Source: Pseudomonas azerbaijanoccidentalis
Lineage (GTDB): Bacteria > Pseudomonadota > Gammaproteobacteria > Pseudomonadales > Pseudomonadaceae
DNA length: 64,000 bases
Reading direction: 5' to 3'
Assembly: GCF_019145495.1 (NCBI RefSeq)
Contig: NZ_JAHSTU010000001.1
Location: 1,240,001-1,304,000 of the forward strand
Position 1 is the stretch's first letter; each line of letters begins with the position of its first letter. A program made the translations under genes and the position numbers. Below the pieces are notes generated by a model. The model saw only the letters and a list, made by a program, of their open reading frames with translations. It did no database searches and was not told the origin of the DNA. Positions 1 through 8,818 of the stretch are shown here, piece by piece.

Positions 1-33
1 GAAATCGCGCACCGCTTCATAGGAAATGGTCAT
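1..33 (-). CDS. benB: Benzoate 1,2-dioxygenase small (beta) subunit, first 11 codons only
   Basis: Only the N-terminus, [11 protein letters not shown], lies in the window; the gene runs off the left edge. Its ATG overlaps the benA stop in an ATGA arrangement, so the two subunits are translationally coupled. The identity rests on this position: BenB is the small subunit of the alpha3-beta3 benzoate dioxygenase and follows benA in pseudomonads. The short visible peptide alone would not prove it. Confidence 0.75.
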   Translation of the reverse strand, partial: MTISYEAVRDF

Positions 34-1394
34 TGCACGTCCTCCACGGCGATCAGCTTCGACTGCTCGGCCGCCAGCGCCTTGAGCATGGTCTGCTGCC
101 AATACTTGTGTTGCAGCACGAACAGGCCTTCGTCTTCGGTGCGCACGCCGCTGAGCAGCGGGTGCAGGTCAATTTCCTTGGCCGCATCGTCGGCGCCTTC
201 GATCCAGTGTTCAGCGCCGCGGGACATGTCATTCCACGTCGTGACGCTGCCCTGATAGCTGGTTTGGCAAGAGCGGAACTCTTCCAGGTCGTCCGGTGTG
301 GCCATGCCGCTGACGTTGAAGAAGTCTTCGTACTGGCGAATCCGGCTTGACCGCGCGTGGTCGCTCTCGCCTTTGGGGGCGATGCAGTAGATGGTGATTT
401 CGGTGCGGTTGACCGAGATCGGCCGGGCGATGCGGATTTGCGAGCTGAACTGGTCCATCAGGTACACGTTCGGGTACAGGCACAGGTTGCGCGAGTTCTC
501 GATCATCCAATCGGCGCGCGCCTTGCCGAAGTCTTGCGCCAGCTCATCGCGACGCTCGTACAGCGGGCGGTCCTCAGGGTTGGACCAACGGGTCCAGAGC
601 AGCATGTGGCCCTTGTCGAAAGAATAGAAACCACCGCCCTGCTTGGCCCAGCTGCCGGCGCTCATGGTCGGGTTGGCGTCACCCGCTTCGCGCTGCTTGC
701 GCTGATTCTGGGTGGCCGCGTAGTTCCAGTGCACGGAGCTGACGTGGTAACCGTCGGCACCGTTTTCGGCGGTGAGTTTCCAGTTGCCTTCGTAGATGTA
801 GCTCGAAGAACCGCGCAGCACTTCCAGGCCATCGGCGGACTGGTCGACGATCATGTCGATGATCTTCGCCGACTCGCCCAGGTGTTCGACCAGTGGCAAG
901 ACATCGGCTTTCAGGCTGCCGAACAGAAAACCGCGGTAGGACTCGAAACGCGCGACTTTGGTCAGGTCGTGGGAGCCTTCGCAATTGAAACTCGATGGGT
1001 AACCGGCGTTGGCCGGGTCCTTGACCTTGAGCAACTTGCCGGAGTTGTTGAACGTCCAGCCGTGGAACGGGCAGGTGTAGGAGCTCTTGTTACCGGACTT
1101 GTGCCGGCACAGGGTCGCGCCGCGGTGGCTGCAGGCATTGATAAAAGCGTTGAGCACACCGTCCTTGTTGCGCGCGATGAAAATCGACTGGCGCCCCATG
1201 GTGGTGGTGTAGAAATCGTTGATGTTGGGGATCTGGCTTTCGTGGGCCAGGTACAGCCAGTTGCCCTCGAAGATGTGTTCCATCTCCAGATCGAACAACC
1301 GGGGGTCGGTGAACATCTCGCGTTTGCAGCGATAGAGGCCCTGCTCGGGATCGTCTTCAAGCAGGGAATGCACGTATTCGGGTCGCAGGGTCAT
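30..1394 (-). CDS. benA: Benzoate 1,2-dioxygenase large (alpha) subunit
   Basis: Rieske-type ring-hydroxylating oxygenase that turns benzoate into the cis-diol carboxylate, the first step of benzoate breakdown in the cytoplasm. The Rieske [2Fe-2S] motif CSHRGATLC...CPFHGW lies near residues 85-115, and the mononuclear iron segment [14 protein letters not shown] near 210-225. The length (454 aa) is normal for BenA. An ATG at 1409 gives five extra residues, but that ATG lies inside the GGAGG ribosome site, which stands 8 nt before the ATG at 1394, so 1394 is preferred. The gene is the first of the ben operon reading left and is controlled by BenR through the boxes just upstream. Confidence 0.95.
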   Translation of the reverse strand: MTLRPEYVHSLLEDDPEQGLYRCKREMFTDPRLFDLEMEHIFEGNWLYLAHESQIPNINDFYTTTMGRQSIFIARNKDGVLNAFINACSHRGATLCRHKSGNKSSYTCPFHGWTFNNSGKLLKVKDPANAGYPSSFNCEGSHDLTKVARFESYRGFLFGSLKADVLPLVEHLGESAKIIDMIVDQSADGLEVLRGSSSYIYEGNWKLTAENGADGYHVSSVHWNYAATQNQRKQREAGDANPTMSAGSWAKQGGGFYSFDKGHMLLWTRWSNPEDRPLYERRDELAQDFGKARADWMIENSRNLCLYPNVYLMDQFSSQIRIARPISVNRTEITIYCIAPKGESDHARSSRIRQYEDFFNVSGMATPDDLEEFRSCQTSYQGSVTTWNDMSRGAEHWIEGADDAAKEIDLHPLLSGVRTEDEGLFVLQHKYWQQTMLKALAAEQSKLIAVEDVQ

Positions 1395-1431
1395 GGCCGC
1401 CGCCTCCATTGTTATTGTTCAGGCAGGGGTC

Positions 1432-1437
1432 ATGCTA
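1432..1437 (-). promoter_or_regulatory. Putative -10 box of the benA promoter
   Basis: TAGCAT on the minus strand lies exactly 21 nt downstream of the proximal BenR half-box. From memory, the XylS-dependent Pm promoter of the TOL plasmid has the same 21-nt interval between its proximal box and its -10 element TAGGCT. There is no good sigma-70 -35 hexamer, as expected for an activator-dependent promoter. Confidence 0.65.
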
Positions 1438-1458
1438 GGACGGGGCGATGGGATGGAC

Positions 1459-1494
1459 TATCCGCGGGGTGCAGACCTTTATCCGTTTTGTGCA
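1459..1494 (-). promoter_or_regulatory. Tandem BenR (XylS-type) binding boxes
   Basis: The minus strand carries two direct repeats of TGCA-N6-GGATA: TGCACAAAACGGATA (1494-1480) and TGCACCCCGCGGATA (1473-1459). They start 21 bp apart, two helical turns. This matches the known XylS/BenR consensus TGCA-N6-GGNTA exactly in both copies. BenR bound with benzoate would activate benA from here. Confidence 0.85.
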
Positions 1495-1545
1495 GGGCTC
1501 ACAGATCGCTATTGGCGGCGACTCTGTTATGAAATACGCACTCAT

Positions 1546-1625
1546 GTAGGAGCTGCCGAAGGCTGCGATCTTTTGATTTGCTTTTTAGACAAGATCAAAA
1601 GATCGCAGCCTACGGCAGCTCCTAC
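1546..1625. repeat. REP inverted pair between benR and the benA promoter
   Basis: Two facing copies of the Pseudomonas REP unit (GTAGGAGCTGCCGAAGGC and its complement ending CAGCTCCTAC) with matching ATCTTTTGAT/ATCAAAAGAT inner edges form a long hairpin. It lies just after the benR stop and may act as a transcription stop or mRNA stabiliser separating benR from benA. Confidence 0.9.
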
Positions 1626-1638
1626 GGGGGATATTGAT

Positions 1639-2598
1639 TCAGTGACGGCGCTTGAGGGTATCGGACGGCAATTCACCGAACTGCTTGCGGTAGCTGTCGG
1701 AGAACCGCCCCAGGTGCAGGAAGCCGTAGTCCATCGCCACTTCCGTGACATTTCGCACGTTGCAGGTCGGATCGCTCAGGCAGGCGTTGATACGCTCCAG
1801 GCGTTTTTGGCGCAGGTAGTTTTTCGGTGTAACGCCGGCATTGCGCTCGAACAGCCCATACAGCGAGCGCAGGCTCATGTGTGCCTGGCGCGCCAGTTCT
1901 TCGCTGTCGATGTCTTGCTTGAGGTTATTGGCGATGTAATCGGCAATCGCCTCGAAGGTGGCGGTCTGCGAGCCCAGTTCGAGGCGGCAGACATTGGTTT
2001 TCATCAGGCTGAGCATCTTGCTGACGATGATCTGCGTGTAATGCTCCTGCACCCTGGGAATCTGCTCGGTGGATTCGGCCTCCTGGCAAATCATTGCCAA
2101 CAGGTTGACGAAACCTTCCAGTTCATTGAGCTGATAACGGTTTTCCAGAAACCGCACGCCCTGCCCCGGATAGCGCCAGCGCTGCTCATCGCAGACCGAT
2201 TCAAACAAACGGGTCGGGACTTTGAGGATGAATTTTTCGCAATCGTCGGAGTACGTCAGGTCCACCGGATCGTCGGGATTGATCAACAGCAATTCGCCCG
2301 GGGCGAAGTAATGTTCCTGGCCGTGGCCACGCCACAGGCAATTGCCGCGCAACAGCACTTGCAGGTGATAAATGCTGTCCAGCGAACCGGACGTCACGCG
2401 CACACTGGCACCGTAGCTGATGCGACACAAATCGAGACTGGCGAACTTGCGATGATCGAGACTGGCCAGCGGGCTGCCGGCTCGGGGCATGAGAATGCAG
2501 TGGTTACCGACATGCTGATTGACGTAGCCCGACACCGCGTAAGGGTCGGCATGGTCGAATACTCTGCTGCGCTGACTCAACAGTTGAGCTTGCATCAT
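1639..2598 (-). CDS. benR: AraC/XylS-family activator of the ben operon
   Basis: 319-aa regulator. The N-terminal about 190 residues form the effector-binding half. The C-terminus (from about 215) carries two helix-turn-helix motifs: IDSEELARQAHMSLRSLYGLFERNAGVTPKNYL, then NVTEVAMDYGFLHLGRFSDSYRKQFGELPSDTL. This is the XylS/BenR arrangement, and the protein lies directly upstream of benA, whose promoter has two exact XylS-type boxes. It is expected to bind benzoate and activate benABCD. Two consecutive ATG codons open the frame (2598 and 2595), preceded by GAGAG; either could be used. Confidence 0.93.
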   Translation of the reverse strand: MMQAQLLSQRSRVFDHADPYAVSGYVNQHVGNHCILMPRAGSPLASLDHRKFASLDLCRISYGASVRVTSGSLDSIYHLQVLLRGNCLWRGHGQEHYFAPGELLLINPDDPVDLTYSDDCEKFILKVPTRLFESVCDEQRWRYPGQGVRFLENRYQLNELEGFVNLLAMICQEAESTEQIPRVQEHYTQIIVSKMLSLMKTNVCRLELGSQTATFEAIADYIANNLKQDIDSEELARQAHMSLRSLYGLFERNAGVTPKNYLRQKRLERINACLSDPTCNVRNVTEVAMDYGFLHLGRFSDSYRKQFGELPSDTLKRRH

Positions 2599-2709
2599 CG
2601 GGTCACTCTCATTGTTGTTATGGATTGCGTCGGGTCATTCTAAGGCAGTCCTTGCAGCGGTGTATCAATGCACTGACCTGTGGGGGTCATCGAACAACGT
2701 CAATCCCCT

Positions 2710-2781
2710 GTAGGAGCTGCCGCAGGCTGCCATCTTTTGATTTTGAAAGATCGCAGCCTCGTTGCACTCGACAGCTCCTAC
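2710..2781. repeat. REP inverted pair, degenerate
   Basis: One intact arm, GTAGGAGCTGCCGCAGGC, faces a diverged arm ending CAGCTCCTAC, between catA (stop at 2797) and the benR start. It is well placed to fold at the 3' end of the catBCA transcript. The right arm has changed bases (CCTCGTTGCACTCGAC), so the stem is imperfect. Confidence 0.85.
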
Positions 2782-2796
2782 AGTGGAGCGCGGTTA

Positions 2797-3726
2797 TCAG
2801 TCTTCCAGGGCGCGAACCCGCTCGTGACGCTCCTGCTCTTCAGGCTGTGCAGACGATTGCAGGGTGAAATCGAAATCGATCTCGGCAAAACGACCGCTCA
2901 CACCGTGAGCCGCTGCGCGCTGCTGGTCATCGCTGAAGGTGATCTTGGCGATCAGCTCGTCGCGGGTAGCGTAGGCGAAGTCGTCATGCAGGTACTTCTC
3001 GCCATCCAGGTTGATCTGGGTGGTCAGGTGGCGATGATCCGGCGCGGAAATGAAGAAGTGCACGTGCGCTGGACGCTGGCCATGACGGCCCAATTGGTCG
3101 AGCAGTTGCTGGGTCGGACCGTCCGGTGGGCAGCCATAGCCCGACGGCACGATGCTGCGGAAACGGTAGCGGCCTTCGGCGTCGGTGACGATGCGGCGAC
3201 GCAGGTTGAATTCCGATTGGGTCGGGTCGAAGTACGAATAGGTGCCGCCCGTGTTGGCGTGCCACACGTCTACCACGGCGCCGGCCAGAGGTTCGCCAGC
3301 GGTGTTGAACACGCGACCTTGCATGAACAGGGTCACACCCGGATCGACGCCGTCGTCCAGACGCGCTTCGCCTTGCGACAGCGGCGCGCCGGCCACGTAC
3401 AGCGGGCCTTCGATGGTGCGCGGGGTGCCACCGGATTTGCCTGCCTGTTCGTCTTCGGCGTCCATCAGCAGGTCAAGGTAATGTTCCAGGCCCAGACCGG
3501 CCACCACCAGACCCGCTTCCTGACGCGCGCCCAGCACGTTTAGGTAGTTGACCGCTTTCCAGAACTCTTCGGGGGTCACGGCGAGGTCTTCGATGAGGTT
3601 CACCGAGTCACGCAGGATGCGGTAGATCAGCGCCTTGGTCCGTGGATTGCCGGCGTCGTTATGCAGGCCGCTGGCCTCTTCGAGAAACTTCTGGACTTCG
3701 GCAGTGTGGGAAATCTTGACGTTCAT
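2797..3726 (-). CDS. catA: Catechol 1,2-dioxygenase
   Basis: Intradiol ring-cleaving dioxygenase that opens catechol to cis,cis-muconate with a non-haem Fe(III). The 309-aa protein has the N-terminal helical linker domain (about 1-105) and the intradiol core. Probable iron ligands are a tyrosine in GGTYSYFD (about 163-165), Y197 in PSGYGCP, and H221 and H223 in RPAHVHFF. It is the third gene of catBCA: its ATG is 55 nt after the catC stop. It supplies the muconate that CatB uses and that CatR senses. Confidence 0.96.
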   Translation of the reverse strand: MNVKISHTAEVQKFLEEASGLHNDAGNPRTKALIYRILRDSVNLIEDLAVTPEEFWKAVNYLNVLGARQEAGLVVAGLGLEHYLDLLMDAEDEQAGKSGGTPRTIEGPLYVAGAPLSQGEARLDDGVDPGVTLFMQGRVFNTAGEPLAGAVVDVWHANTGGTYSYFDPTQSEFNLRRRIVTDAEGRYRFRSIVPSGYGCPPDGPTQQLLDQLGRHGQRPAHVHFFISAPDHRHLTTQINLDGEKYLHDDFAYATRDELIAKITFSDDQQRAAAHGVSGRFAEIDFDFTLQSSAQPEEQERHERVRALED

Positions 3727-3781
3727 TTTGGTGGGTTCCTCATCTTGTAATTATTAGGCTAGCGCGCTGAACAGGCTGGGC

Positions 3782-4072
3782 TCAGCGGTCGTCGTCACGG
3801 ATGGAAGAAGGATGCCGGCACATCGCGTCGATTTCGATGGCCATGTACGGGAACAATGGCAGTTGCATCAACAGGTCATGCAATTCCTGGACGCTGTCGA
3901 CATCGAACACGCTGTAGTTGGCGTAGTGTCCGGCTATTCGCCACAGGTGACGCCACTTGCCTTGATCTTGCAGGCGCAGCGCCAGGGCTTTTTCGTCAGC
4001 CTTCAATTTGGCCGCCGCTTCGGGATTCATGTCGACCGGCAGGTTCACGGTCATTTTTACGTGGAACAGCAT
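3782..4072 (-). CDS. catC: Muconolactone delta-isomerase
   Basis: Small cytoplasmic isomerase (96 aa) that converts muconolactone to beta-ketoadipate enol-lactone, the step after CatB. MLFHVKMTVNLP at the N-terminus and the WRIAGHYANYSVFDVDS stretch are typical of CatC, which forms decamers. The frame is open further upstream, but the ATG at 4072 has GAGGAG in front of it and matches family length. It starts 10 nt after the catB stop, so the genes are co-transcribed. Confidence 0.95.
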   Translation of the reverse strand: MLFHVKMTVNLPVDMNPEAAAKLKADEKALALRLQDQGKWRHLWRIAGHYANYSVFDVDSVQELHDLLMQLPLFPYMAIEIDAMCRHPSSIRDDDR

Positions 4073-4082
4073 AATGCTCTCC

Positions 4083-5231
4083 TCAGGCTTGATGAATGGC
4101 GGTGGATGTTTTGTCACGGCGGAAAAACGCCAGGCGTTCTTCATCCAGGCTCAGGCCCAGACCCGGAGTGTTCGGCACATGCAGTTCGAAATCGCGATAA
4201 ACCAGCGGCTCGCTGAGAATGTCTTCGGTCAGCAGCAACGGGCCGAACAGCTCAGTGTCCCATGCCAGTTTATTCAGGGTGACGAAGGCGTGAGCCGATG
4301 CCATGCTGCCCAGGCCGCCTTCGAGCATGGTGCCGCCGTACAGGGCAATACCGGCTGCTTCGGCGATGGAGGCGGTGCGCAATACGGCGCGCGGGCCGCC
4401 GTTCTTGGCGATTTTCAGGGCGAACACCGAAGCCGCGCCTTCGCGGGCCAGGTTGAACGCATCTTCTACACATTCAATGGATTCGTCGGCCATGATCGGC
4501 GCCGGGCTCATGGCGTTCAGGCGGGCCATACCGGCGCGGTTGTTGCGTGAGATGGGTTGTTCGATCAGGTCGATGCCATTGGTCCCGAGAATCCGGCAGG
4601 CACGCAGCGCGACGGCTTCGTCCCAGGCCTGATTGACGTCGACCCGCACGCTGGCGCGGTCGCCGAGGGCTTTCTTGATGGCGATGACGTGGGCCAGATC
4701 GCGGTTGACCTCGCCGGCGCCGATCTTCAGTTTGAAGATGCGGTGGCGACGCAGGTCGAGCATTTTTTCCGCTTCGGCGATGTCTTTTTCGGTATCGCCA
4801 CTGGCCAGCGTCCAGGCCACCGGCAGCGCATCACGCACGCGGCCACCGAGCAGTTCGCTGACCGGCAGGCCCAGGCGTTTGCCCTGAGCGTCGAGCAGCG
4901 CGGTTTCGATACCGGATTTGGCGAAGGTGTTGCCACGGATGCTGCGATCAAGGCGCAACATGGCGGCATTCACGTTGCCGCTGTCCTGGCCGATCAACAG
5001 GGGCGCGAAGTGCTTGTCGATGTTGGTCTTGATGCTGTCCGGGCTTTCGTTGCCGTAGGCCAGGCCACCGATGGTGGTGGATTCACCGATGCCTTCGATG
5101 CCGTCGGCGCACCGCACACGAATGATCACCAGGGTCTGGTTCTGCATGGTGTGCATCGCCAGCTTGTGCGGGCGGATGGTCGGCAGGTCGACGATGATCG
5201 TCTCGATCGACTCAATGGCGGTAGCTAGCAT
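4083..5231 (-). CDS. catB: Muconate cycloisomerase
   Basis: Enolase-superfamily enzyme (382 aa) that lactonises cis,cis-muconate to muconolactone using Mn2+. The N-terminal capping domain is followed by the barrel with the KLKIGAGE lysine motif, the VRVDVNQAWD metal-ligand strand, the IEQPI glutamate strand, the MADESIE aspartate strand and the ALKIAKNGG lysine. An open frame extends 43 residues further into the catR promoter region. The start at 5231 (MLATAIESIE) agrees with family length and leaves room for the divergent operator. Confidence 0.95.
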   Translation of the reverse strand: MLATAIESIETIIVDLPTIRPHKLAMHTMQNQTLVIIRVRCADGIEGIGESTTIGGLAYGNESPDSIKTNIDKHFAPLLIGQDSGNVNAAMLRLDRSIRGNTFAKSGIETALLDAQGKRLGLPVSELLGGRVRDALPVAWTLASGDTEKDIAEAEKMLDLRRHRIFKLKIGAGEVNRDLAHVIAIKKALGDRASVRVDVNQAWDEAVALRACRILGTNGIDLIEQPISRNNRAGMARLNAMSPAPIMADESIECVEDAFNLAREGAASVFALKIAKNGGPRAVLRTASIAEAAGIALYGGTMLEGGLGSMASAHAFVTLNKLAWDTELFGPLLLTEDILSEPLVYRDFELHVPNTPGLGLSLDEERLAFFRRDKTSTAIHQA

Positions 5232-5317
5232 TTCAATACCCGTCAGGTTCTTGGAGTTCTTGAATCGATTCTCGTACGGCTTTTTTCTCGATGCCAATAT
5301 AGAATTGGTCTGACTTG

Positions 5318-5332
5318 ATACCTTTAAGGTAT
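5318..5332. promoter_or_regulatory. CatR operator candidate (T-N11-A palindrome)
   Basis: ATACCTTTAAGGTAT has two perfect 7-bp arms around one central T and contains the LysR-type T-N11-A box. It lies in the 127-bp gap between divergent catB and catR, 27 bp before the catR ATG. CatR is known to bind such a site, repress itself and activate catBC(A) with cis,cis-muconate. The catR ribosome site (GGAGG) follows at 5350. Confidence 0.75.
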
Positions 5333-5358
5333 GCAATCGACTGACTTCTGGAGGCTCC

Positions 5359-6243
5359 ATGGAACTGCGGCACCTGCGTTATTTCCAGGTTTTGGCGCAA
5401 ACCCTTAACTTCACCCGCGCCGCCGAGTTGCTGCACATCGCGCAACCGCCCTTGAGCCGTCAAATCCAACAATTGGAGGATGAACTCGGGGTGATCCTGC
5501 TGGAGCGCGGGCGGCCGCTGAAGTTGACCGACGCCGGGCGGTTCTTCCATGAACACTCCACCGCCCTGCTCGAACAACTGAACAAGATTTGCGACAACAC
5601 GCGACGCATCGGGCTGGGAGAAAAGACCTGGCTGGGCATCGGCTTTGCGCCGTCGACGTTGTACGGCGTGCTGCCGGAGCTGATCCGTCGGCTGCGCAGT
5701 GGCGAGCCGTTGGAGCTGGAGTTGGGGTTGTCGGAAATGACCACCCTGCAACAGGTGCAGGCGCTGAAGGCCGGGCGCATCGATATCGGCTTCGGGCGTA
5801 TCCGCATCGACGATCCGGCCATCATCCAGACCGTATTGACCGAGGACCGCCTGGTTGCCGCCCTGCCCGCCGGCCACCCGCTGCTCGCTGGCCCCATCAG
5901 CCTGCGCGATCTAGCCAAAGAACCCTTTGTGCTGTACCCCGGCAATCCGCGACCGAGCTATGCCGACCACGTCATCGCACTGTTCGAATCCTATGGGGTG
6001 AGCATTCACGTGGCGCAATGGACCAACGAACTACAAACGGCGATCGGGCTAGTCGGGGCCGGAATTGGGGTCACGCTGGTGCCGGCCTCGGTGCAACTGC
6101 TGCACCGCGACGACATAGGCTTCACGCCCTTACTGGAAGACAACGCGACCTCGCCGATCATTCTCAGTCGGCGGGTGGGTGATGTATCACCGGGTTTGAA
6201 CCATTGTTTGCGGATGATCGATGAGCTGCTGCCGCAGGGCTAA
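5359..6243 (+). CDS. catR: LysR-type regulator of the catechol operon
   Basis: 294-aa LysR-type regulator. The winged HTH is at the N-terminus (FTRAAELLHIAQPPLSRQIQQLEDELG, residues 18-44) and the periplasmic-binding-fold effector domain covers about 90-290. It is divergent from catBCA with a palindromic operator in between, the standard CatR arrangement. The effector should be cis,cis-muconate. The ATG at 5359 follows GGAGGCTCC. Confidence 0.93.
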   Translation: MELRHLRYFQVLAQTLNFTRAAELLHIAQPPLSRQIQQLEDELGVILLERGRPLKLTDAGRFFHEHSTALLEQLNKICDNTRRIGLGEKTWLGIGFAPSTLYGVLPELIRRLRSGEPLELELGLSEMTTLQQVQALKAGRIDIGFGRIRIDDPAIIQTVLTEDRLVAALPAGHPLLAGPISLRDLAKEPFVLYPGNPRPSYADHVIALFESYGVSIHVAQWTNELQTAIGLVGAGIGVTLVPASVQLLHRDDIGFTPLLEDNATSPIILSRRVGDVSPGLNHCLRMIDELLPQG

Positions 6244-6264
6244 ACCACATTTAACTGGGACGTT

Positions 6265-6504
6265 TCAGCCGGCAAACGCCCGGCGACCGGCACTCATCTC
6301 GGTGCGCAATTCGCCGATCAGGTCGGAGATGGCGCGCACGCTGGTCAGTTGCTCGGTCGAAACACCGTCGAGCAACAACTTGACGTCCCCGGAAACAGGT
6401 TCAAAAACTTCAATGCGCAGCAACCCCAAGGTTTCCGTGCACTCGCAGGACAAGGGCTCAAAACCAGACTCGACGATGTTGCAAAGAACCGAAATGGGAA
6501 GCAT
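6265..6504 (-). CDS. DUF1652-family small protein
   Basis: 79-aa protein of the DUF1652 type common in pseudomonads, recognised by FEPLSCEC near the N-terminus and TSVRAISDLIGELRTEM near the C-terminus. Function unknown. The frame is open upstream to 6582, but the ATG at 6504 has GGAGG 8 nt before it and gives the usual family length. It lies convergent to catR, with its stop 21 bp from catR's stop. No signal peptide or membrane segment is visible. Confidence 0.8.
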   Translation of the reverse strand: MLPISVLCNIVESGFEPLSCECTETLGLLRIEVFEPVSGDVKLLLDGVSTEQLTSVRAISDLIGELRTEMSAGRRAFAG

Positions 6505-6617
6505 GGCTGACGCCTCCGGCGACAGTTGATCGGTTTGGATCCGTTTCAGCATAGATCGGCTTTTCAGAGTTTGCGCCAGCAAACAATGTTAAATACTTCT
6601 CACTTTGAGCAGATTGT

Positions 6618-7517
6618 TCAGTGAGGATTGTCCTTCCAGATCCAGTTCCACACGCCCGGCAGCTCAACAGGCTGCGAACTGTCACGCAACGTGCGCGCCA
6701 TCGCCGCCCGTTGCAGTTCGGCGGTGTCGATGTAAAACGGCTGGTCTGCGGTCTTCACCCCCGTGGCCTGCGCACTGTCGAGCAGGATTTGCAGGTACTC
6801 GCGGGTATGCCGGGCGGTGTAGCGATTGAGGTCGTGGAAGGTCACCACCACCGGAATCACCCCGTCCACCACTGGCAGTTCACCCCGGGCGATGCGCTCG
6901 CGCACTTCAGACATCGAACGCAGCATGTGCGAGCGACGGCGCGGGCTGGCATTGAAGCCCCAGATCTTGCCGTCATTGGCGCTCAGGTCGGTCAGCAAGA
7001 CGTGCAAGCCATGCTGTTGATAGGCGGCGAAGGTGCGCTTGTCGTAGCTCCAGAATGGCGGACGCACCAGGGTTGGCGGCGCACCGCTGATCGCGGCGAT
7101 ATCGGCACTGCCATCGGTGAGCGCTTGCTGCAGTGCTTGCGCGTCCAGAGAACGGTGGTTGGTGTGTGAAGGCGTGGCCGTATGAAAGGCCAGAATGTGC
7201 CCGGCATCGCGCTCGCGGTGCATGACCGCGCGGCCAATCTCACTGTTGCCAGCCCGAGTGGCGCGGGTCTGCACGAAGAACACGGCTTTGATATCCGGTT
7301 GCAGCGGATTCACCGCCAGGCTGTCGAGCACCGTTTCGGTGGGATTCCAGAAACTCGACGCACTGGGACCGTCATCGAATGTCAGCAGAAAGCGGATTGG
7401 CGGTTGCGCGCGCAGCCGTTGTTCGGTCTGCGGCGTCATTTCGATGGGGGCAGCGATGCAGCCCAGCAGACCGGCCGCCATGGCCAACACCGATAGAACC
7501 TTGAACATCTGTTTCAT
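6618..7517 (-). CDS. Polysaccharide deacetylase (NodB-fold) lipoprotein
   Basis: 299-aa predicted lipoprotein: a hydrophobic leader ends in the lipobox LLGC (Cys20), so the mature protein is anchored in the envelope. The NodB motif 1 TFDDGP (residues 46-51) supplies the catalytic and metal aspartates, and HTATPSHTNH supplies the metal histidine motif. LVRPPFWSYD is the third motif. These enzymes remove N-acetyl groups from polysaccharide or peptidoglycan; the substrate cannot be told from sequence. It stands alone, convergent with nothing and apparently monocistronic. Confidence 0.88.
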   Translation of the reverse strand: MKQMFKVLSVLAMAAGLLGCIAAPIEMTPQTEQRLRAQPPIRFLLTFDDGPSASSFWNPTETVLDSLAVNPLQPDIKAVFFVQTRATRAGNSEIGRAVMHRERDAGHILAFHTATPSHTNHRSLDAQALQQALTDGSADIAAISGAPPTLVRPPFWSYDKRTFAAYQQHGLHVLLTDLSANDGKIWGFNASPRRRSHMLRSMSEVRERIARGELPVVDGVIPVVVTFHDLNRYTARHTREYLQILLDSAQATGVKTADQPFYIDTAELQRAAMARTLRDSSQPVELPGVWNWIWKDNPH

Positions 7518-7654
7518 TTTTTGCCTTGGGCCGGACCGTTTCGGTCAACACGTCAAACGGCAAAATTACTTCGCCCGTTCATCCTTCTTCGGCCCGCAGA
7601 GTGCTGCGAGCCGAGGTTGGATAAGGGTACACAGTGTTTGGTTCCGAGGCTCGT

Positions 7655-8602
7655 TTACTGCGCCAGCGCCTGCTGGAATGAGCCATCGATGATCGGCGCG
7701 GTGGCCAGTTCCGCCGGCAGAGCCTTGACCTTGAACAGGAAGTCCGCGGTGCTCTGCAAATCCTTGGCAGCCTGCGCATCGACCGGGCCGACCGTCATGT
7801 GCGCCTGGCGCAGCCAGTGGCGGGATACGTTCTGGTCGAGATTGGCCTTCTTCGCCCACAGGTCGGCGTATTCGTCAGTGTTGTTATCGACCCAGGCCCG
7901 GGCTTTTTTCAGGCGACCGAGAAAGTCGGCAATGGCTTCACGCTTGCTGTCGATCGATGGCGTCGATGCGGCAATGGCACTCAGGCCCGGCATCAGGTTC
8001 TTGGCGGTGAGAATGGGCCGCGCGCCGGAGAACAGGATTTGCTGGGAAATGTACGGTTCCCACACGGGAAACGCATCAATGCTGCCCTGGGGCAATGCCG
8101 CAGCGGCATCGATTGGCATCAGCTTGATGAAGTCGACGTAGTCTTCCGGCAGGTCGGCTTTTTCCAGGGCGCGCAAGGTCAGCTGCTGGCTCCAGGCACC
8201 GGGCCAATAGGCGACTTTCTTGCCTTTGAGGTCCGCAATGGTTTTCACCGGCGAGTCCTTGGGCACCAGCAAGGCGATGGTGTCGGGGTTCTGCCGCGAC
8301 ACGCCGATCAACTTGACCGGTGCCTGCTTGGCCGCCAGAAACAGAAAGCCCGAATCACCGAGAAAGCCCAGGTCCAGCGCGCCGGTGTTAAGCGCCTCGG
8401 CCAATGGAGCGGCGGCCTGGAAATGTTTCCAGTCGACGGTGTACGGCGCGTCTTTCAACACCCCCGAGGCTTCCACCGAGGCGCGAATGTTGTAGTAGTT
8501 CTGGTCCCCGACATGCAGGACGACAGGCTCGGCAGCGTAGGCCAAAGGCGCGGTAAACAAAGCGCTGGTCAACAGACCGCGCACGAATCGGGACAGGTTC
8601 AT
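7655..8602 (-). CDS. ABC transporter substrate-binding protein, aliphatic sulfonate/taurine type (orphan)
   Basis: 315-aa periplasmic binding protein with a Sec signal peptide ending in LAYAAEP (about 1-24). ALDLGFLGDSGFLF and KTIADLKGKKVAYWPGAWSQ are typical of the SsuA/TauA/NMT1 fold. No permease or ATPase follows it. It is transcribed away from a complete importer starting at 8900, and the two binding proteins share the same fold, so it may feed the same membrane complex with a second ligand. The ligand itself is not readable from sequence. Confidence 0.85.
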   Translation of the reverse strand: MNLSRFVRGLLTSALFTAPLAYAAEPVVLHVGDQNYYNIRASVEASGVLKDAPYTVDWKHFQAAAPLAEALNTGALDLGFLGDSGFLFLAAKQAPVKLIGVSRQNPDTIALLVPKDSPVKTIADLKGKKVAYWPGAWSQQLTLRALEKADLPEDYVDFIKLMPIDAAAALPQGSIDAFPVWEPYISQQILFSGARPILTAKNLMPGLSAIAASTPSIDSKREAIADFLGRLKKARAWVDNNTDEYADLWAKKANLDQNVSRHWLRQAHMTVGPVDAQAAKDLQSTADFLFKVKALPAELATAPIIDGSFQQALAQ

Positions 8603-8802
8603 CAGGGACTCCTTGAAGGCGAATGCGATAGACCATAACGCTCTTACAAGAAGCAGTTGAAATTCGATTTATGCATAAGCTCATGACTCGCCCGACCAAG
8701 TGTTCGCCCACCAACAGTGACTCAACAGACTGTGTTCTGCGGTGCAGCCCTGTGTCGCTTGAATCGCCCTGTAAGCCTTGAAAACCGCTGCATCCGCGAA
8801 CA

Positions 8803-8818
8803 TGGCACAGAGCCTGCA
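8803..8818 (+). promoter_or_regulatory. Sigma-54 (-24/-12) promoter candidate
   Basis: TGGCACAGAGCCTGCA fits the RpoN consensus TGGCAC-N5-yTGCa, with the key GG and GC dinucleotides 10 nt apart. It lies about 80 bp before the ABC-importer operon on the same strand. In pseudomonads, organosulfur genes are known to use sigma-54 with SfnR-type activators, which fits the predicted sulfonate cargo. Confidence 0.6.

Noticed and set aside
33-1532. Long plus-strand open frames opposite benA (for example 357-1532)
   Set aside because: They are antisense shadows of benA in GC-rich DNA, with Arg/Ala/Gly-rich compositions and no recognisable family; benA has full catalytic motifs.
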